NCBI RefSeq assembly: GCF_002954705.1
Contig: NZ_MSCO01000003.1
Location: forward strand, 103,405-167,404
DNA from: Aliivibrio sifiae
GTDB taxonomy: Bacteria; Pseudomonadota; Gammaproteobacteria; Enterobacterales; Vibrionaceae
Length of the DNA: 64,000 nt
Direction: 5' to 3'
The notes under the pieces are model-generated. The model saw only the letters and a list, made by a program, of their open reading frames with translations, ran no database searches and had not been told where the DNA came from. Made by a program: the position numbers and the translations under genes. Shown here one piece after another: positions 1 through 9,340 of this stretch (its first letter is position 1; every line of letters begins with the position of its first letter).

Positions 1-249
1 GATTTCTGGGCAGAATGGTGTGGTCCTTGTAAAATGATTGCTCCTATTCTGGATGAAATCGCAGACGAGTACGAAGGTAAGCTAACGATTGGTAAATTAA
101 ATATCGATCAGAATGCAGGAACACCACCAAAGTTTGGTATCCGTGGCATTCCAACGCTTCTTTTGTTTAAAGATGGTGGCGTAGCTGCAACGAAAGTGGG
201 TGCACTTTCTAAAACTCAACTTAAAGAGTTTCTTGATGCAAACCTATAA
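1..249 (+). CDS. trxA: Thioredoxin 1, C-terminal 82 residues (start lies before the window)
   Basis: Cytosolic dithiol-disulfide oxidoreductase that reduces ribonucleotide reductase, PAPS reductase and protein disulfides, and is itself reduced by thioredoxin reductase. The reading frame is open from base 1, so the gene is cut by the window edge. It opens with [11 protein letters not shown], which contains the redox-active CGPC pair, and continues with the cis-proline segment [11 protein letters not shown]. From the E. coli protein about 26 N-terminal residues are missing. A hairpin terminator follows, and rho is the next gene, the usual trxA-rho order in gammaproteobacteria. Identification is certain from the motif and close identity to E. 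coli TrxA. Confidence 0.97.
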   Translation, partial: DFWAEWCGPCKMIAPILDEIADEYEGKLTIGKLNIDQNAGTPPKFGIRGIPTLLLFKDGGVAATKVGALSKTQLKEFLDANL

Positions 250-274
250 TATAGGGTGCAATTAAGTCAGATAG

Positions 275-311
275 AACCGTATATAATGAGAAATTATGTG
301 CGGTTTTGTTT
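275..311 (+). terminator. Rho-independent terminator of trxA
   Basis: AACCGTATATAAT and AATTATGTGCGGTT form an imperfect stem around a GAGA loop, followed by TTTTGTTTT. It lies 25 bases after the trxA stop and separates trxA from the rho leader. Confidence 0.75.
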
Positions 312-488
312 TATCTGAGCTAAGCTAAGCTTAGAAATCAGGGCCAAGCCCTAGACTCAAATGCGAATAAGTGATAATTTATCTGGCGTATTTTATACGA
401 TCTCATTTCTTGACCGAGCTCGAAGGTCATTCATTCTTAAATCAACTAAAGATAGAATCTGATTTTGACTAAACAACTACCTACCACT

Positions 489-1748
489 ATGAATCTTACT
501 GAACTTAAAAACCGACCTGTATCGGATCTTGTTGCTCTTGGCGAATCATTGGGCCTAGAAAACCTAGCTCGTCTAAGAAAACAAGACATCATCTTCTCCA
601 TCCTTAAGCAACATGCGAAAAGCGGTGAAGACATCTTTGGAGATGGTGTTCTTGAGATTCTTCAAGATGGCTTTGGTTTCCTTCGTTCAGCAGATTGTTC
701 TTATTTGGCTGGTCCGGATGACATTTATGTCTCTCCAAGCCAAATTCGTCGCTTTAACTTGCGTACAGGTGATACGATTTCTGGAAAGATTCGTCCACCT
801 AAAGATGGCGAGCGTTATTTTGCCCTTCTTAAAGTAAACGCAGTTAACCATGACCGTCCTGATAATGCTCGTAATAAAATCCTTTTTGAAAACCTTACTC
901 CTCTACACGCGAACGATCGTTTACGTATGGAGCGTGGTAATGGTTCAACTGAAGATATTACAGCACGTGTTCTTGACTTAGCATCTCCAATTGGCCGCGG
1001 CCAACGTGGTTTGATTGTTGCTCCGCCAAAAGCGGGTAAAACAATGCTACTTCAAAACATTGCTCAAAGTATTGCTTATAACCACCCTGAGTGTGAGTTA
1101 ATGGTTTTACTTATCGATGAACGTCCAGAAGAAGTAACTGAGATGCAACGCCTAGTTAAAGGTGAAGTAATTGCATCAACGTTTGATGAGCCTGCATCTC
1201 GTCACGTACAAGTTGCTGAAATGGTTATTGAGAAAGCAAAACGTCTTGTTGAACACAAGAAAGACGTGGTTATCCTACTGGATTCAATCACTCGTCTTGC
1301 TCGTGCTTATAACACCGTTATTCCATCGTCTGGTAAAGTGCTTACTGGTGGTGTGGATGCAAACGCATTGCACCGTCCTAAGCGCTTCTTTGGTGCAGCA
1401 CGTAACGTTGAAGAAGGTGGTAGTTTAACTATCATTGCAACGGCATTGGTTGATACTGGCTCTAAAATGGATGAAGTTATCTACGAAGAGTTTAAAGGTA
1501 CTGGTAACATGGAATTACATCTAAACCGTAAAATTGCGGAAAAACGTGTATTCCCTGCAATCGACTTTAACCGTTCAGGTACTCGTCGTGAAGAGCTTCT
1601 GACTAAGACGGATGAGCTACAAAAAATGTGGATTCTGCGTAAAATTGTTCACCCAATGGGCGAAACAGATGCAATGGAATTCCTAATTGATAAATTATCA
1701 ATGACAAAAACGAACGATGAGTTCTTTGATGCGATGCGTCGTCAATAA
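489..1748 (+). CDS. rho: Transcription termination factor Rho
   Basis: Hexameric RNA-dependent ATPase/helicase that binds nascent RNA and releases RNA polymerase at factor-dependent terminators. With a start at ATG 489 the protein is 419 residues, the E. coli length, and begins [15 protein letters not shown]. An upstream in-frame TTG at 465 would add eight residues but has no parallel in the family. The N-terminal RNA-binding domain includes [16 protein letters not shown]; Walker A is APPKAGKT with Lys181 and Lys184 at E. coli numbering; Walker B is [14 protein letters not shown]; the Q-loop follows near [10 protein letters not shown]. The roughly 175-base gap after the trxA terminator is compatible with the autoregulatory leader known for E. 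coli rho, but no specific leader element was recognised. Near-identity to E. coli Rho makes the call secure. Confidence 0.98.
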   Translation: MNLTELKNRPVSDLVALGESLGLENLARLRKQDIIFSILKQHAKSGEDIFGDGVLEILQDGFGFLRSADCSYLAGPDDIYVSPSQIRRFNLRTGDTISGKIRPPKDGERYFALLKVNAVNHDRPDNARNKILFENLTPLHANDRLRMERGNGSTEDITARVLDLASPIGRGQRGLIVAPPKAGKTMLLQNIAQSIAYNHPECELMVLLIDERPEEVTEMQRLVKGEVIASTFDEPASRHVQVAEMVIEKAKRLVEHKKDVVILLDSITRLARAYNTVIPSSGKVLTGGVDANALHRPKRFFGAARNVEEGGSLTIIATALVDTGSKMDEVIYEEFKGTGNMELHLNRKIAEKRVFPAIDFNRSGTRREELLTKTDELQKMWILRKIVHPMGETDAMEFLIDKLSMTKTNDEFFDAMRRQ

Positions 1749-1793
1749 TTGAGTCTTTACTCAGTAATTGATACTTAGTTCTATAAATAATAA

Positions 1794-1821
1794 AACGCTG
1801 CCTACTTAGGTGGCGTTTTTT
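1794..1821 (+). terminator. Rho-independent terminator after rho
   Basis: AACGCTGCC pairs with GGTGGCGTT (two G-U pairs) around a TACTTA loop, followed by a short T run. It is 45 bases after the rho stop. Confidence 0.85.
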
Positions 1822-1909
1822 GTTGCTTATTTGTTAATTTGACGGCATCATCATCTGTACTAAGCTTTGGAATAGGAATGTCCGCTTAGTTTATCTAAAG
1901 GAGCAACAT

Positions 1910-2905
1910 ATGCGACAAGGACTGTTAGCATCGATCCTCCTCTCTGCAAGTTTGCTGGTTGGTCACGTATCAGCGTCAGAAATTCAACCTAACTTTGCAC
2001 AAAGTTTATTAGTTGATCAGCAACTTAATAAGAAGGTGGATGAACTACATCAATATTTGATTGATGGAGATATCATTACTCTCAACTTTTCTCTTAACCG
2101 CCTTTCAATGCCGCAACAAGAAGCGGTTCGTTTTATGTTGCTACAGCAAATAGAGCAACAAAATTTAGTTTTAGATCCCAAAGTCACTCTCTGGCTAAAA
2201 GAACAATTATCTATTCACCCAACGTATACAATTAAAGAGCAAGGCAATGGGTATGTCGTGACTAAACTGGCTTTTGATTATTCGAGTATAGTTTCTCGTG
2301 TGTTAAGCCAAATGTCGAAAGACCAACAAGTTTTAGATTTTATTCTTGCATCAGAAGAGCATCGTTTAGTGTTGTCTGAATGGCTAGTAGGTGAACCCCA
2401 TGAGGTTCGAGTTCGTCAATCTATTGTATTGGCAGAGTTAGACAGTTTAACGCCTGAAGCATTGGACAATTTAGTTTCTCAAATTACTGGTGATCCATTA
2501 TCAGTATGGCTACCAACGACAGAGGTGATGGTGCGTTTGGCACAGTTATCTAAAAGTAATGATATGTATAAAATCTTATGGAAGATGCGTACAGATCAAT
2601 ACAGTATTTCTGAATTGGAGCGTTTATCGAATGCCGCGCCAGATCCATTTGCGACTCAACAATTAATGGCTGCAACGAATAACCCTTCGTTAAAACAAAG
2701 TGCGTTTGCCTCGCTTGCAAAGCTTCATCCGCTTCCTCAGGAAGTTCAAATTTTTCTATTAGCTAAGATTGATCATATACAAGATGGTGGTGCGGTTGCT
2801 ATGCATCTGGCGAATTACGGTCATGTTCCTTGGTTAGAGAGTTTATCAACAACGAGAAACAAGGTACGCCAACAACATGTACGTTTAGCATTATCACAAC
2901 GTTAG
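1910..2905 (+). CDS. Exported protein of unknown function (331 residues)
   Basis: I do not recognise the family by name. The protein begins with a typical Sec signal peptide (MRQGLLASILLSASLLVGHVSAS, cleavage probably after the ASA-like site near residue 22), so the mature part should be periplasmic. The remainder is largely helical and leucine-rich with no cysteine pattern, metal motif or membrane span. It shows degenerate helical pairs (such as LDNLVSQITGDPLSVWLPTTEVMVRLAQLS) that resemble a HEAT-like solenoid; that is inference only. A strong ribosome site (AAGGAG) sits 7 bases before ATG 1910. It lies alone between the rho terminator and ubiD, read in the same direction. Confidence 0.8.
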   Translation: MRQGLLASILLSASLLVGHVSASEIQPNFAQSLLVDQQLNKKVDELHQYLIDGDIITLNFSLNRLSMPQQEAVRFMLLQQIEQQNLVLDPKVTLWLKEQLSIHPTYTIKEQGNGYVVTKLAFDYSSIVSRVLSQMSKDQQVLDFILASEEHRLVLSEWLVGEPHEVRVRQSIVLAELDSLTPEALDNLVSQITGDPLSVWLPTTEVMVRLAQLSKSNDMYKILWKMRTDQYSISELERLSNAAPDPFATQQLMAATNNPSLKQSAFASLAKLHPLPQEVQIFLLAKIDHIQDGGAVAMHLANYGHVPWLESLSTTRNKVRQQHVRLALSQR

Positions 2906-3004
2906 TGTAATTAGACTTAACTCCAGTTAATGGCTTTGAAGTAGGTTGGGGATATGAGGGAGTTTGGGTATAATCTATCCAAACTTCACTACATGTAGAT
3001 AGCG

Positions 3005-4849
3005 ATGCAATATAAGGATTTACGTGATTTTCTCGATCACTTGGAAGAGATCGGACAGTTAAAACGCATTTCACACCCCATTGACCCTCATTATGAAATG
3101 ACAGAGATCAGCGATCGTACTTTACGTGCGGGTGGTCCAGCATTGTTGTTTGAAAATCCTATCGGTTACGATATTCCTGTATTAACGAATCTATTTGGTA
3201 CACCTGAACGTGTTGCGATAGGTATGGGACGTAAAGACGTTCTTGAACTGCGTGAAGTGGGTAAATTACTGGCGTATTTAAAAGAGCCTGAGCCACCAAA
3301 GGGTTTTAAAGACGCACTAGATAAATTGCCTGTATTCAAGCAAGTATTGAATATGCCAACTAAGAATATTCGCAAGGCAAATTGCCAGCAGATTGTTTGG
3401 CAAGGTGATGAGGTTGATTTAGATAAAATCCCCGTAATGAGTTGTTGGGCAGATGATGTTGCCCCGCTATTAACTTGGGGTTTAACTATCACTAAAGGCC
3501 CAAATAAGAAACGTCAGAATTTAGGTATTTATCGTCAACAGAAACTGAGTAAAAACAAAGTCATTATGCGTTGGCTTGCTCACCGTGGTGGTGCGCTTGA
3601 TTTACGTGATTGGATGGAAACCAATCCTGGTGAACCTTTCCCTGTCTCTGTCGCATTTGGAGCCGATCCTGCCACTATTCTTGGCGCAGTAACGCCTGTC
3701 CCTGATACCTTATCTGAATACGCATTTGCGGGTCTTTTGCGTGGTAGTCGAACTGAGATCACCAAATCTATTAGTAATGACTTAGAAGTCCCAGCCAGTG
3801 CTGAAATTGTATTTGAAGGTTATATCGACCCAACAGAATTTGCCGATGAAGGTCCTTATGGCGATCACACCGGTTACTATAACGAAGTTGAAAAGCATCA
3901 CGTATTTACCGTAACGCATATCACCATGCGTAAAGATCCTATCTATCACAGCACCTACACAGGCCGTCCGCCAGATGAGCCAGCTGTGCTTGGTGTGGCA
4001 TTAAACGAAGTGTTTGTGCCGATCTTACAAAAGCAGTTTCCTGAAATTATTGATTTCTATTTACCACCAGAAGGCTGCTCGTATCGCATGGCGGTAGTGA
4101 CGATGAAGAAACAATACCCAGGCCATGCAAAACGCGTGATGATGGGTGTGTGGTCGTTCTTACGTCAATTTATGTATACCAAATTTGTATTAGTGTGTGA
4201 TGAAGAGGTGAATGCACGAGATTGGTCACAAGTGACAGCAGCAATGTCTCAGCATATGGACCCATCACGTGATAGTTTGATGATAGAGAACACACCAATC
4301 GACTCATTAGACTTTGCTTCGCCAGTCGTTGGTTTAGGCTCAAAAATGGGCTTAGATCTTACTAAGAAGTGGGATGCTGAATTAGCGCTGTCACCAGATG
4401 TTGAATGCTTACTAACCAATAAAGAAAATATTGAAGGTTGTCTGGCTGAAATTACTAAAACGTGCCCTGAAATCATTGATATTCATTTGCAGAATGACAA
4501 TGCGAGCATGGTAGTGGTGTCTATTGATAAACAAATCTCAGGTAATGGCAAAAAGGTCATGGAGGCTGTTTGGTCTCAATTTGATGAGAATAAGTTTGTT
4601 ATTGTATGTGATGGCGATGTTGATGTGAGTGATTGGAACGACATTATTTGGGCGGTCACCACTCGAATGGATCCAGCAAGAGATACGCTGTTCTTACAAA
4701 ACGGAATTAGTCATTCAAAAATGGGGCTAGATGCGACCAATAAATGGGAAGATGAGTGCCTTCGTGAGTGGGGTACACCAATCAAGAAAGACCCAGAAGT
4801 TGTTGCTAAAATCGATGCTATTTGGGATGAATTAGGTATTTTCAAATAA
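3005..4849 (+). CDS. ubiD: 4-hydroxy-3-polyprenylbenzoate decarboxylase, enlarged by an internal duplication
   Basis: Prenylated-FMN-dependent decarboxylase of ubiquinone biosynthesis; its cofactor is made by UbiX. Residues 1 to about 465 align with E. coli UbiD, including [14 protein letters not shown], the active-site segment with [13 protein letters not shown] and the tail MGLD.TKKW. E. coli UbiD is about 497 residues, but this protein has 614. The extra part is a second, divergent copy of the C-terminal oligomerisation region: [13 protein letters not shown] (near 345), KRVMMGVWS and [11 protein letters not shown] recur as [10 protein letters not shown] (near 487), KKVMEAVWS and [11 protein letters not shown], and MGLD.T.KW occurs in both. 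The frame is unbroken and the final residues ([20 protein letters not shown]) match the normal end. I believe other vibrios also have long UbiD proteins, but could not check. Confidence 0.95.
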   Translation: MQYKDLRDFLDHLEEIGQLKRISHPIDPHYEMTEISDRTLRAGGPALLFENPIGYDIPVLTNLFGTPERVAIGMGRKDVLELREVGKLLAYLKEPEPPKGFKDALDKLPVFKQVLNMPTKNIRKANCQQIVWQGDEVDLDKIPVMSCWADDVAPLLTWGLTITKGPNKKRQNLGIYRQQKLSKNKVIMRWLAHRGGALDLRDWMETNPGEPFPVSVAFGADPATILGAVTPVPDTLSEYAFAGLLRGSRTEITKSISNDLEVPASAEIVFEGYIDPTEFADEGPYGDHTGYYNEVEKHHVFTVTHITMRKDPIYHSTYTGRPPDEPAVLGVALNEVFVPILQKQFPEIIDFYLPPEGCSYRMAVVTMKKQYPGHAKRVMMGVWSFLRQFMYTKFVLVCDEEVNARDWSQVTAAMSQHMDPSRDSLMIENTPIDSLDFASPVVGLGSKMGLDLTKKWDAELALSPDVECLLTNKENIEGCLAEITKTCPEIIDIHLQNDNASMVVVSIDKQISGNGKKVMEAVWSQFDENKFVIVCDGDVDVSDWNDIIWAVTTRMDPARDTLFLQNGISHSKMGLDATNKWEDECLREWGTPIKKDPEVVAKIDAIWDELGIFK

Positions 4850-5031
4850 GTATTGGTTTACTACATATTTTAGTGAAGTGTAATGTCTTGTAGCAAAACA
4901 GCTGTTGTTATCGATAAGCTATCAACACTAATTAAATCCATTCTGCTTTTGCGGAAAGACATTTCATTTCACTGGATAAAGTAAACGAAAAGGTATTTCA
5001 TTAAGCTCTGAAAAAGATAAAGAAAGGTGTG

Positions 5032-5295
5032 ATGAAAAAAATAACCTTACTCCCACAGCAAAAAGAATTTAACATCGAAGAAGGGCAAACCATCTTAGAT
5101 GCGGCATTAGAAGCGGGGATAAACTACCCAAATCGATGCCAAGTAGGTGCATGTGCCATGTGCTTATGTAAAAAGTTAGAAGGGGAAATAGAATACGATT
5201 TAGAACCGCTTCTAACCGACAAAGAACAACAAGAAGGGTGGGTATTTGCGTGTCAGGCAACAGCAAAAAGTGATTTAGTGCTGTTGTTAGAATAA
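5032..5295 (+). CDS. Small plant-type [2Fe-2S] ferredoxin
   Basis: An 87-residue stand-alone ferredoxin-fold electron carrier. The cluster ligands are Cys36, Cys41 and Cys44 (RCQVGACAMC, the C-x4-C-x2-C pattern) and Cys74 (FACQA); a further Cys46 is not part of the standard set. The start at ATG 5032 is preferred over GTG 5029 because AGAAAGG lies 4 bases before it. It sits between ubiD and fre, 97 bases before fre, on the same strand. In several oxygenase reductases such a domain is fused to an Fre-like flavin/NAD(P)H module, so a working pair with Fre is plausible but is inference. Its physiological partner is unknown. Confidence 0.88.
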   Translation: MKKITLLPQQKEFNIEEGQTILDAALEAGINYPNRCQVGACAMCLCKKLEGEIEYDLEPLLTDKEQQEGWVFACQATAKSDLVLLLE

Positions 5296-5392
5296 ATCCT
5301 CCCCGTATAATTAGATCTTAATGCTCAATACACATAATAATTACAGCGTATAAATACCATTTTAAATAGGTATCAGCTGAAAAAGGAAAGTC

Positions 5393-6103
5393 ATGTCAAT
5401 CAATTGCAAAGTAAAGTCTATCGAGCCATTGGCTTGTAATACTTTTCAAATATTACTTCACCCAGAACAGCCCATTGCTTTTAAAGCGGGTCAATATCTA
5501 ATGGTTGTTATGGGAGAGAAAGACAAACGCCCATTCTCAATCGCTAGTAGCCCTTGCCGCAATGAAGGCGAAATTGAGCTTCATATTGGTGCAGCAGAGC
5601 ACAATGCTTATGCGGGAGAAGTGGTTGAATCAATGAAAGCCGCGCTAGAGAATGGCGGAGACATTCAAATTGATGCGCCTCATGGTGAAGCATGGATCCG
5701 TGAAGACAGTGAGCGCTCAATGCTGTTAATTGCTGGCGGTACAGGTTTCAGTTATGTGCGCTCAATTTTAGATCATAGCATCAGCCAAAATATTCAAAAG
5801 CCAATCTTCCTATACTGGGGTGGCCGTGATGAATGTCAGTTATATGCTAAAGCAGAGATTGAAGCGATTGCCGCAGCACATGAACACATTACGTTTGTAC
5901 CTGTTGTTGAGAAAGCAGAAAACTGGGCAGGAAAAACAGGTAATGTACTTGAAGCGGTAAAAGCCGATTTTAATTCTTTAGCGGAAATGGATATTTATAT
6001 TGCTGGTCGTTTTGAAATGGCAGGCGCTGCGCGTGAACAGTTCATAACAGAGAAACAAGCGAAGAAAGAGCAATTGTTTGGTGATGCATTCGCTTTTATC
6101 TAA
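5393..6103 (+). CDS. fre: NAD(P)H-flavin reductase
   Basis: Reduces free FMN, FAD or riboflavin with NAD(P)H. In luminous vibrios Fre/LuxG-type enzymes can supply FMNH2 to luciferase; elsewhere they serve iron reduction and general flavin reduction. At 236 residues it has the family length. The FAD/flavin-binding signature appears as RPFSIASSP, the NAD(P)-binding glycine-rich loop as [16 protein letters not shown], and the C-terminal region ends FGDAFAFI, as in E. coli Fre ([12 protein letters not shown]). A good ribosome site (AAAAGGAAAG) precedes ATG 5393. The ubiD-fre neighbourhood is conserved in enterobacteria and vibrios. Assignment to fre rather than luxG is supported by this context, not by lux genes. 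Confidence 0.94.
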   Translation: MSINCKVKSIEPLACNTFQILLHPEQPIAFKAGQYLMVVMGEKDKRPFSIASSPCRNEGEIELHIGAAEHNAYAGEVVESMKAALENGGDIQIDAPHGEAWIREDSERSMLLIAGGTGFSYVRSILDHSISQNIQKPIFLYWGGRDECQLYAKAEIEAIAAAHEHITFVPVVEKAENWAGKTGNVLEAVKADFNSLAEMDIYIAGRFEMAGAAREQFITEKQAKKEQLFGDAFAFI

Positions 6104-6127
6104 TTTTAGCTTTAGTTAATACAAATA

Positions 6128-6157
6128 AAAATGCCACTTTTGAAGTGGCATTTTTAT
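6128..6157. terminator. Bidirectional terminator between fre and hemY
   Basis: AAAATGCCACTT and AAGTGGCATTTTT form a perfect stem with A and T tracts on both sides. It can therefore stop transcription from fre (plus) and from hemCDXY (minus). Confidence 0.9.
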
Positions 6158-6176
6158 GAACAGTATTTAAGTATAA

Positions 6177-7361
6177 TTAGTTGTTATCATCAACCATAGT
6201 TAATGCTTTACGAGAAAGATCAGCCGCCGCTTGCTTGCGGTTTTGTTTATCTAGCACTCGTGCAAGGTAGGCGTAATCAGACATATTTTCACGTACTTCC
6301 AATGCAGCTTCGAAATGTTCACGCGCAGGCTGCCATTTTTGCGTCCGCATATAAAGCTGGCCAAGTGTACTTTGAATCACAGGGTTACGAACATCGTAAT
6401 TTGCCATGTCTTCAAGCAATATCGTTGCAGGGTGATAATCTGCAAGATTTAGAGTCGGTAATAATTCAACTAAGCGATCATCACTGCGTTTTTTTAGGTT
6501 ATCTCGCAAGATAATATACGCTTCAGAATCGGCTTTACGAGCATGTAATTGTTTAATTAAACATATCAATATAGGAATGTGCTTCTTTAGTTTTTTAGGT
6601 AAAGAGTTCCAATGTTCTAATAAGCCAGCAGTGCCTTTGTTTGCCGCAATAAAGGCCATCAATCCGCATTCAGCTTTCTCTTCTAATTCTAAGGCTTGCT
6701 GCTCAGAGATTAACTTGGCTTTGGTTAATGGATGGATGATGTTTTTCAATGCTTGCCATTCATTTAAGGCTAAATAACATTCTTTAAGCAACTCTAATAA
6801 AACAGGGTTGCGAGGGTAATCGACTTTTACAGATTGGAGTGTAGCAAGAGCCAATTCATATTGCTCTTCGCGCATTTGCAGTTTGGCACTAGTGAGCGCA
6901 ACAGCGAGTGTGCTATCAGCTTGCTCTGAGGCTAATTGTAAGTAGCGATCACGTTGTTCTATTTGTTGGCGACCTTGTGCGGCTTCTGCTGCTGCAAGGT
7001 AATTCAATAATGGAAAGTCGTTGTAGCGACCGCCTTTAGTGATTAGACGTTCCGCTTCTTTCCATTCACCTTCATGCAGTTTAATCATACCTTTGAACGT
7101 GTTGTAGCGTGCTTTTCGTAAATGACGAGCACTAAACCAACCACGGGTAAAATTACTGACAGAGAGAATACGTTTAACTACTATTTCTAATAAGAATAAT
7201 CCGGCGATTAGCGCACCGATAAAGAGAACTAACGTTGTTAAGCTCATTTCAACGGTTGTATTTGCGACTGAAATTAATACATAACCTTGTTGATCGGCGA
7301 ACGTCGTTCCCACGATTAATCCACCGACTAAGACTATTGCCAGAAGAAGTAATCGGATCAT
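6177..7361 (-). CDS. hemY: HemY, inner-membrane TPR protein of the haem operon
   Basis: Gammaproteobacterial HemY is a 390-400 residue inner-membrane protein with a periplasm- or cytoplasm-facing TPR domain. It is linked to haem biosynthesis and proposed to couple late enzymes, but is not the Gram-positive coproporphyrinogen oxidase of the same name. Here 394 residues begin with two hydrophobic segments (about 3-22 and 40-62). TPR-like helices follow, including GMIKLHEGEWKEAERLI near 110 and a clear pair near 330-385 (TLGQLYMRTQKWQPAREHFEAAL). It is the last gene of hemC-hemD-hemX-hemY and overlaps hemX by 4 bases (ATGA type), indicating translational coupling. Confidence 0.92.
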   Translation of the reverse strand: MIRLLLLAIVLVGGLIVGTTFADQQGYVLISVANTTVEMSLTTLVLFIGALIAGLFLLEIVVKRILSVSNFTRGWFSARHLRKARYNTFKGMIKLHEGEWKEAERLITKGGRYNDFPLLNYLAAAEAAQGRQQIEQRDRYLQLASEQADSTLAVALTSAKLQMREEQYELALATLQSVKVDYPRNPVLLELLKECYLALNEWQALKNIIHPLTKAKLISEQQALELEEKAECGLMAFIAANKGTAGLLEHWNSLPKKLKKHIPILICLIKQLHARKADSEAYIILRDNLKKRSDDRLVELLPTLNLADYHPATILLEDMANYDVRNPVIQSTLGQLYMRTQKWQPAREHFEAALEVRENMSDYAYLARVLDKQNRKQAAADLSRKALTMVDDNN

Positions 7362-8581
7362 GATTTATCTCCTTCAACCATTTCAGCTTTTTTTGTTGGC
7401 GTTGCTTTGACTGGATCGGACCCAACGGCTTGAACATTTCGGCGTAAGCGCTCAGAAATGAAGTCTGATAATAAAGCCTGTGTTTCCATTTTTTGTGGGT
7501 AGCGAACATCAACCTTGAATTTTGCTAGTGAGTCTAATTGCGCCATGAAACTCTTAACCGCGGGATCATCTTGCTGGAAGTATTGAGAAGACCATAGCTT
7601 AGCGCTCTCTAGTGAGGTCGCATAAACTTCACTTTGTTCACGATATAGCGCTTTAGAAGCAAGCAGTAGTTTTCCTTTGATGTTCTCTTTTAGGTAAAAA
7701 TGTTGTTCGGGACTAAGCAAAGGAATGACATTGCCTTCACGGACACGATAAGTAATGAAATGACCAGCAAAGTCATCCAGAGACTGCATTAAGTTTGATT
7801 GCCAATCATTAATGTTAGTTGACACTTTCTTTTGTTCTACTGCATCAGCTTCAGGGAGTACAGCGCTAGCAAGAGGCAGTTTATTAATCTGTTGTTCTAG
7901 GCTATTCAGTTTTAACACCAAGCCATCACGGTCAATTAATGGAATAGCTTTTAACGTAGCAATATCGTCTGCCATAGCACGGCGAAGAGGCGTTAGGCTT
8001 GGATCGTTAAGTGCGGAGATACGTTGATCGGCATTTTCCATCAAACGCGTCGCACTGACGACATCATGTTCAAGCCATAATTTACGACCTGCCATTTTTA
8101 CTAAGTAATCAGCCTCTGCTAGCAACCAATCATTTGGACGACGGCCTTTAACGTCAGCAATTGCTAACTGAAGGCTAGCGATACTTTTATCTTGTTGTTG
8201 CATCAAAACCGTCGCTTTACGTACGATTTCATCTGCTTTACCTGTAATACGTTGCTCTGCTGTTACCAGCTTTGCATCAAAAGTACTGTCAGCGCTGATT
8301 AGTTTTTGTTCTAACTGAGCAATTTTTATTTGTTGTTGGGTTACTTGTTGCTGTGATGCTAAGAAAGCACCACCACTTAATAAGATCGAAATAATAATCG
8401 CAACAGTGCCTAAACGACGTCCTTTTTTATCAACAAGTTTTTCTTGTTTTTTAGGTGTCGCGGCAGAAGTTGAATGCGTAGTTGGTTCTGTTTTTCTCTG
8501 CTCTTGTGCAACTGAAGAAGACGCGATAACCGGCGCTGCGTTTTCTTCGGCAGGCTGTGGCTTATTGTTATTTTTTGTCAT
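7358..8581 (-). CDS. hemX: HemX, inner-membrane protein of the haem operon
   Basis: HemX proteins are often annotated as uroporphyrinogen-III C-methyltransferase, but they lack the SAM-binding methylase fold and their true role is unsettled. This one has 407 residues. The first roughly 50 form a low-complexity, charged cytoplasmic tail rich in Pro, Ala, Thr and Lys. One transmembrane segment follows (about 56-72, TVAIIISILLSGGAFLAS), then a long coiled coil (about 75-130) and a periplasmic helical domain containing DWLLAEADYLVKMAGRKLWLE, characteristic of the family. It overlaps hemD upstream and hemY downstream by 4 bases each, so the three are likely made from one message. Confidence 0.92.
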   Translation of the reverse strand: MTKNNNKPQPAEENAAPVIASSSVAQEQRKTEPTTHSTSAATPKKQEKLVDKKGRRLGTVAIIISILLSGGAFLASQQQVTQQQIKIAQLEQKLISADSTFDAKLVTAEQRITGKADEIVRKATVLMQQQDKSIASLQLAIADVKGRRPNDWLLAEADYLVKMAGRKLWLEHDVVSATRLMENADQRISALNDPSLTPLRRAMADDIATLKAIPLIDRDGLVLKLNSLEQQINKLPLASAVLPEADAVEQKKVSTNINDWQSNLMQSLDDFAGHFITYRVREGNVIPLLSPEQHFYLKENIKGKLLLASKALYREQSEVYATSLESAKLWSSQYFQQDDPAVKSFMAQLDSLAKFKVDVRYPQKMETQALLSDFISERLRRNVQAVGSDPVKATPTKKAEMVEGDKS

Positions 8582-9339
8582 TTGAAAGTCCCATCATGAT
8601 GATGCTCACTGAGATAGTGCAGCAAGTCGGAATTAGAGGCTCCGCCAACCGTTTCAATATGTTGATAACCAAGCTGTTGTCCAATTTGGTTAATTCGTTC
8701 GCTAGGCACTAATAATCGACACGTTAATACCCAATTTAAGTCTGTGTTGGTAAATTGTGAAGTGAAAAAAGTGAGTTGTTCACCACTGGTTACCACCAAT
8801 GTATCTACGTTTTTCACTTGCCACTCTTTGGTTTTTATTGAACCATTAAATGACGTAAGTTGTCGTTGATAAGTTTCACAATAAGTAACCTTTACCCCAA
8901 GGCCTTCGAGTGCTTGATAAATAAGGTCTCGTCCACCATTGCCTCTTAGAATTATAGCTCTTTTTCCAGTAACGTTTTCTAAGACAGGAAGTGCGAGTAA
9001 ATGTTCACTGTCGCTTGGTGTTGGAAAGTGTACTGGATCTGAGATATAGGTTTTGAGCTGTTGAGCGCTCTTTTGACCAACCGCTATATAATTAACACCT
9101 TTTTTCCACTTTTTGTTCTGTTTTTCAAGGAAGTTTTGTGCGTGTTCAACGGCATGTTGACTGACTGAGATGATAAAATCACCATCAGACAAAGAAGAAA
9201 AAAGCGATGGTAACAGAGGGAGTTCTTTTCCTGGGTGAATAGTTAAAAGAGGATGAGAAATAGCATGATGCCCTAATGCTTTCAGGGCATCACACAATGC
9301 TTGGCTCTCTTGCTCAGGGCGAGTCACCAATATGGTCAT
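8578..9339 (-). CDS. hemD: Uroporphyrinogen-III synthase
   Basis: Closes hydroxymethylbilane to uroporphyrinogen III with inversion of ring D, the branch point to haem, sirohaem and cobalamin. The 253-residue protein starts MTILVTRPEQES, the usual opening of HemD (LVTRP). It has the two-domain pattern with HHAISHPLLTIHPG in the first lobe and GKRAIILRGNGGRDLIYQAL in the second, followed by VTYCETYQR, a well-conserved HemD segment. Sequence conservation is low throughout this family, so identity also rests on position: 1 base after the hemC stop and overlapping hemX by 4 bases. Confidence 0.95.
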   Translation of the reverse strand: MTILVTRPEQESQALCDALKALGHHAISHPLLTIHPGKELPLLPSLFSSLSDGDFIISVSQHAVEHAQNFLEKQNKKWKKGVNYIAVGQKSAQQLKTYISDPVHFPTPSDSEHLLALPVLENVTGKRAIILRGNGGRDLIYQALEGLGVKVTYCETYQRQLTSFNGSIKTKEWQVKNVDTLVVTSGEQLTFFTSQFTNTDLNWVLTCRLLVPSERINQIGQQLGYQHIETVGGASNSDLLHYLSEHHHDGTFK

Positions 9340-9340
9340 A

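Noticed and set aside
3005..4849. Frameshift or misassembly in ubiD as the cause of its length
   Set aside because: The frame is open throughout, the two copies are well diverged, and the normal C-terminus is in frame.
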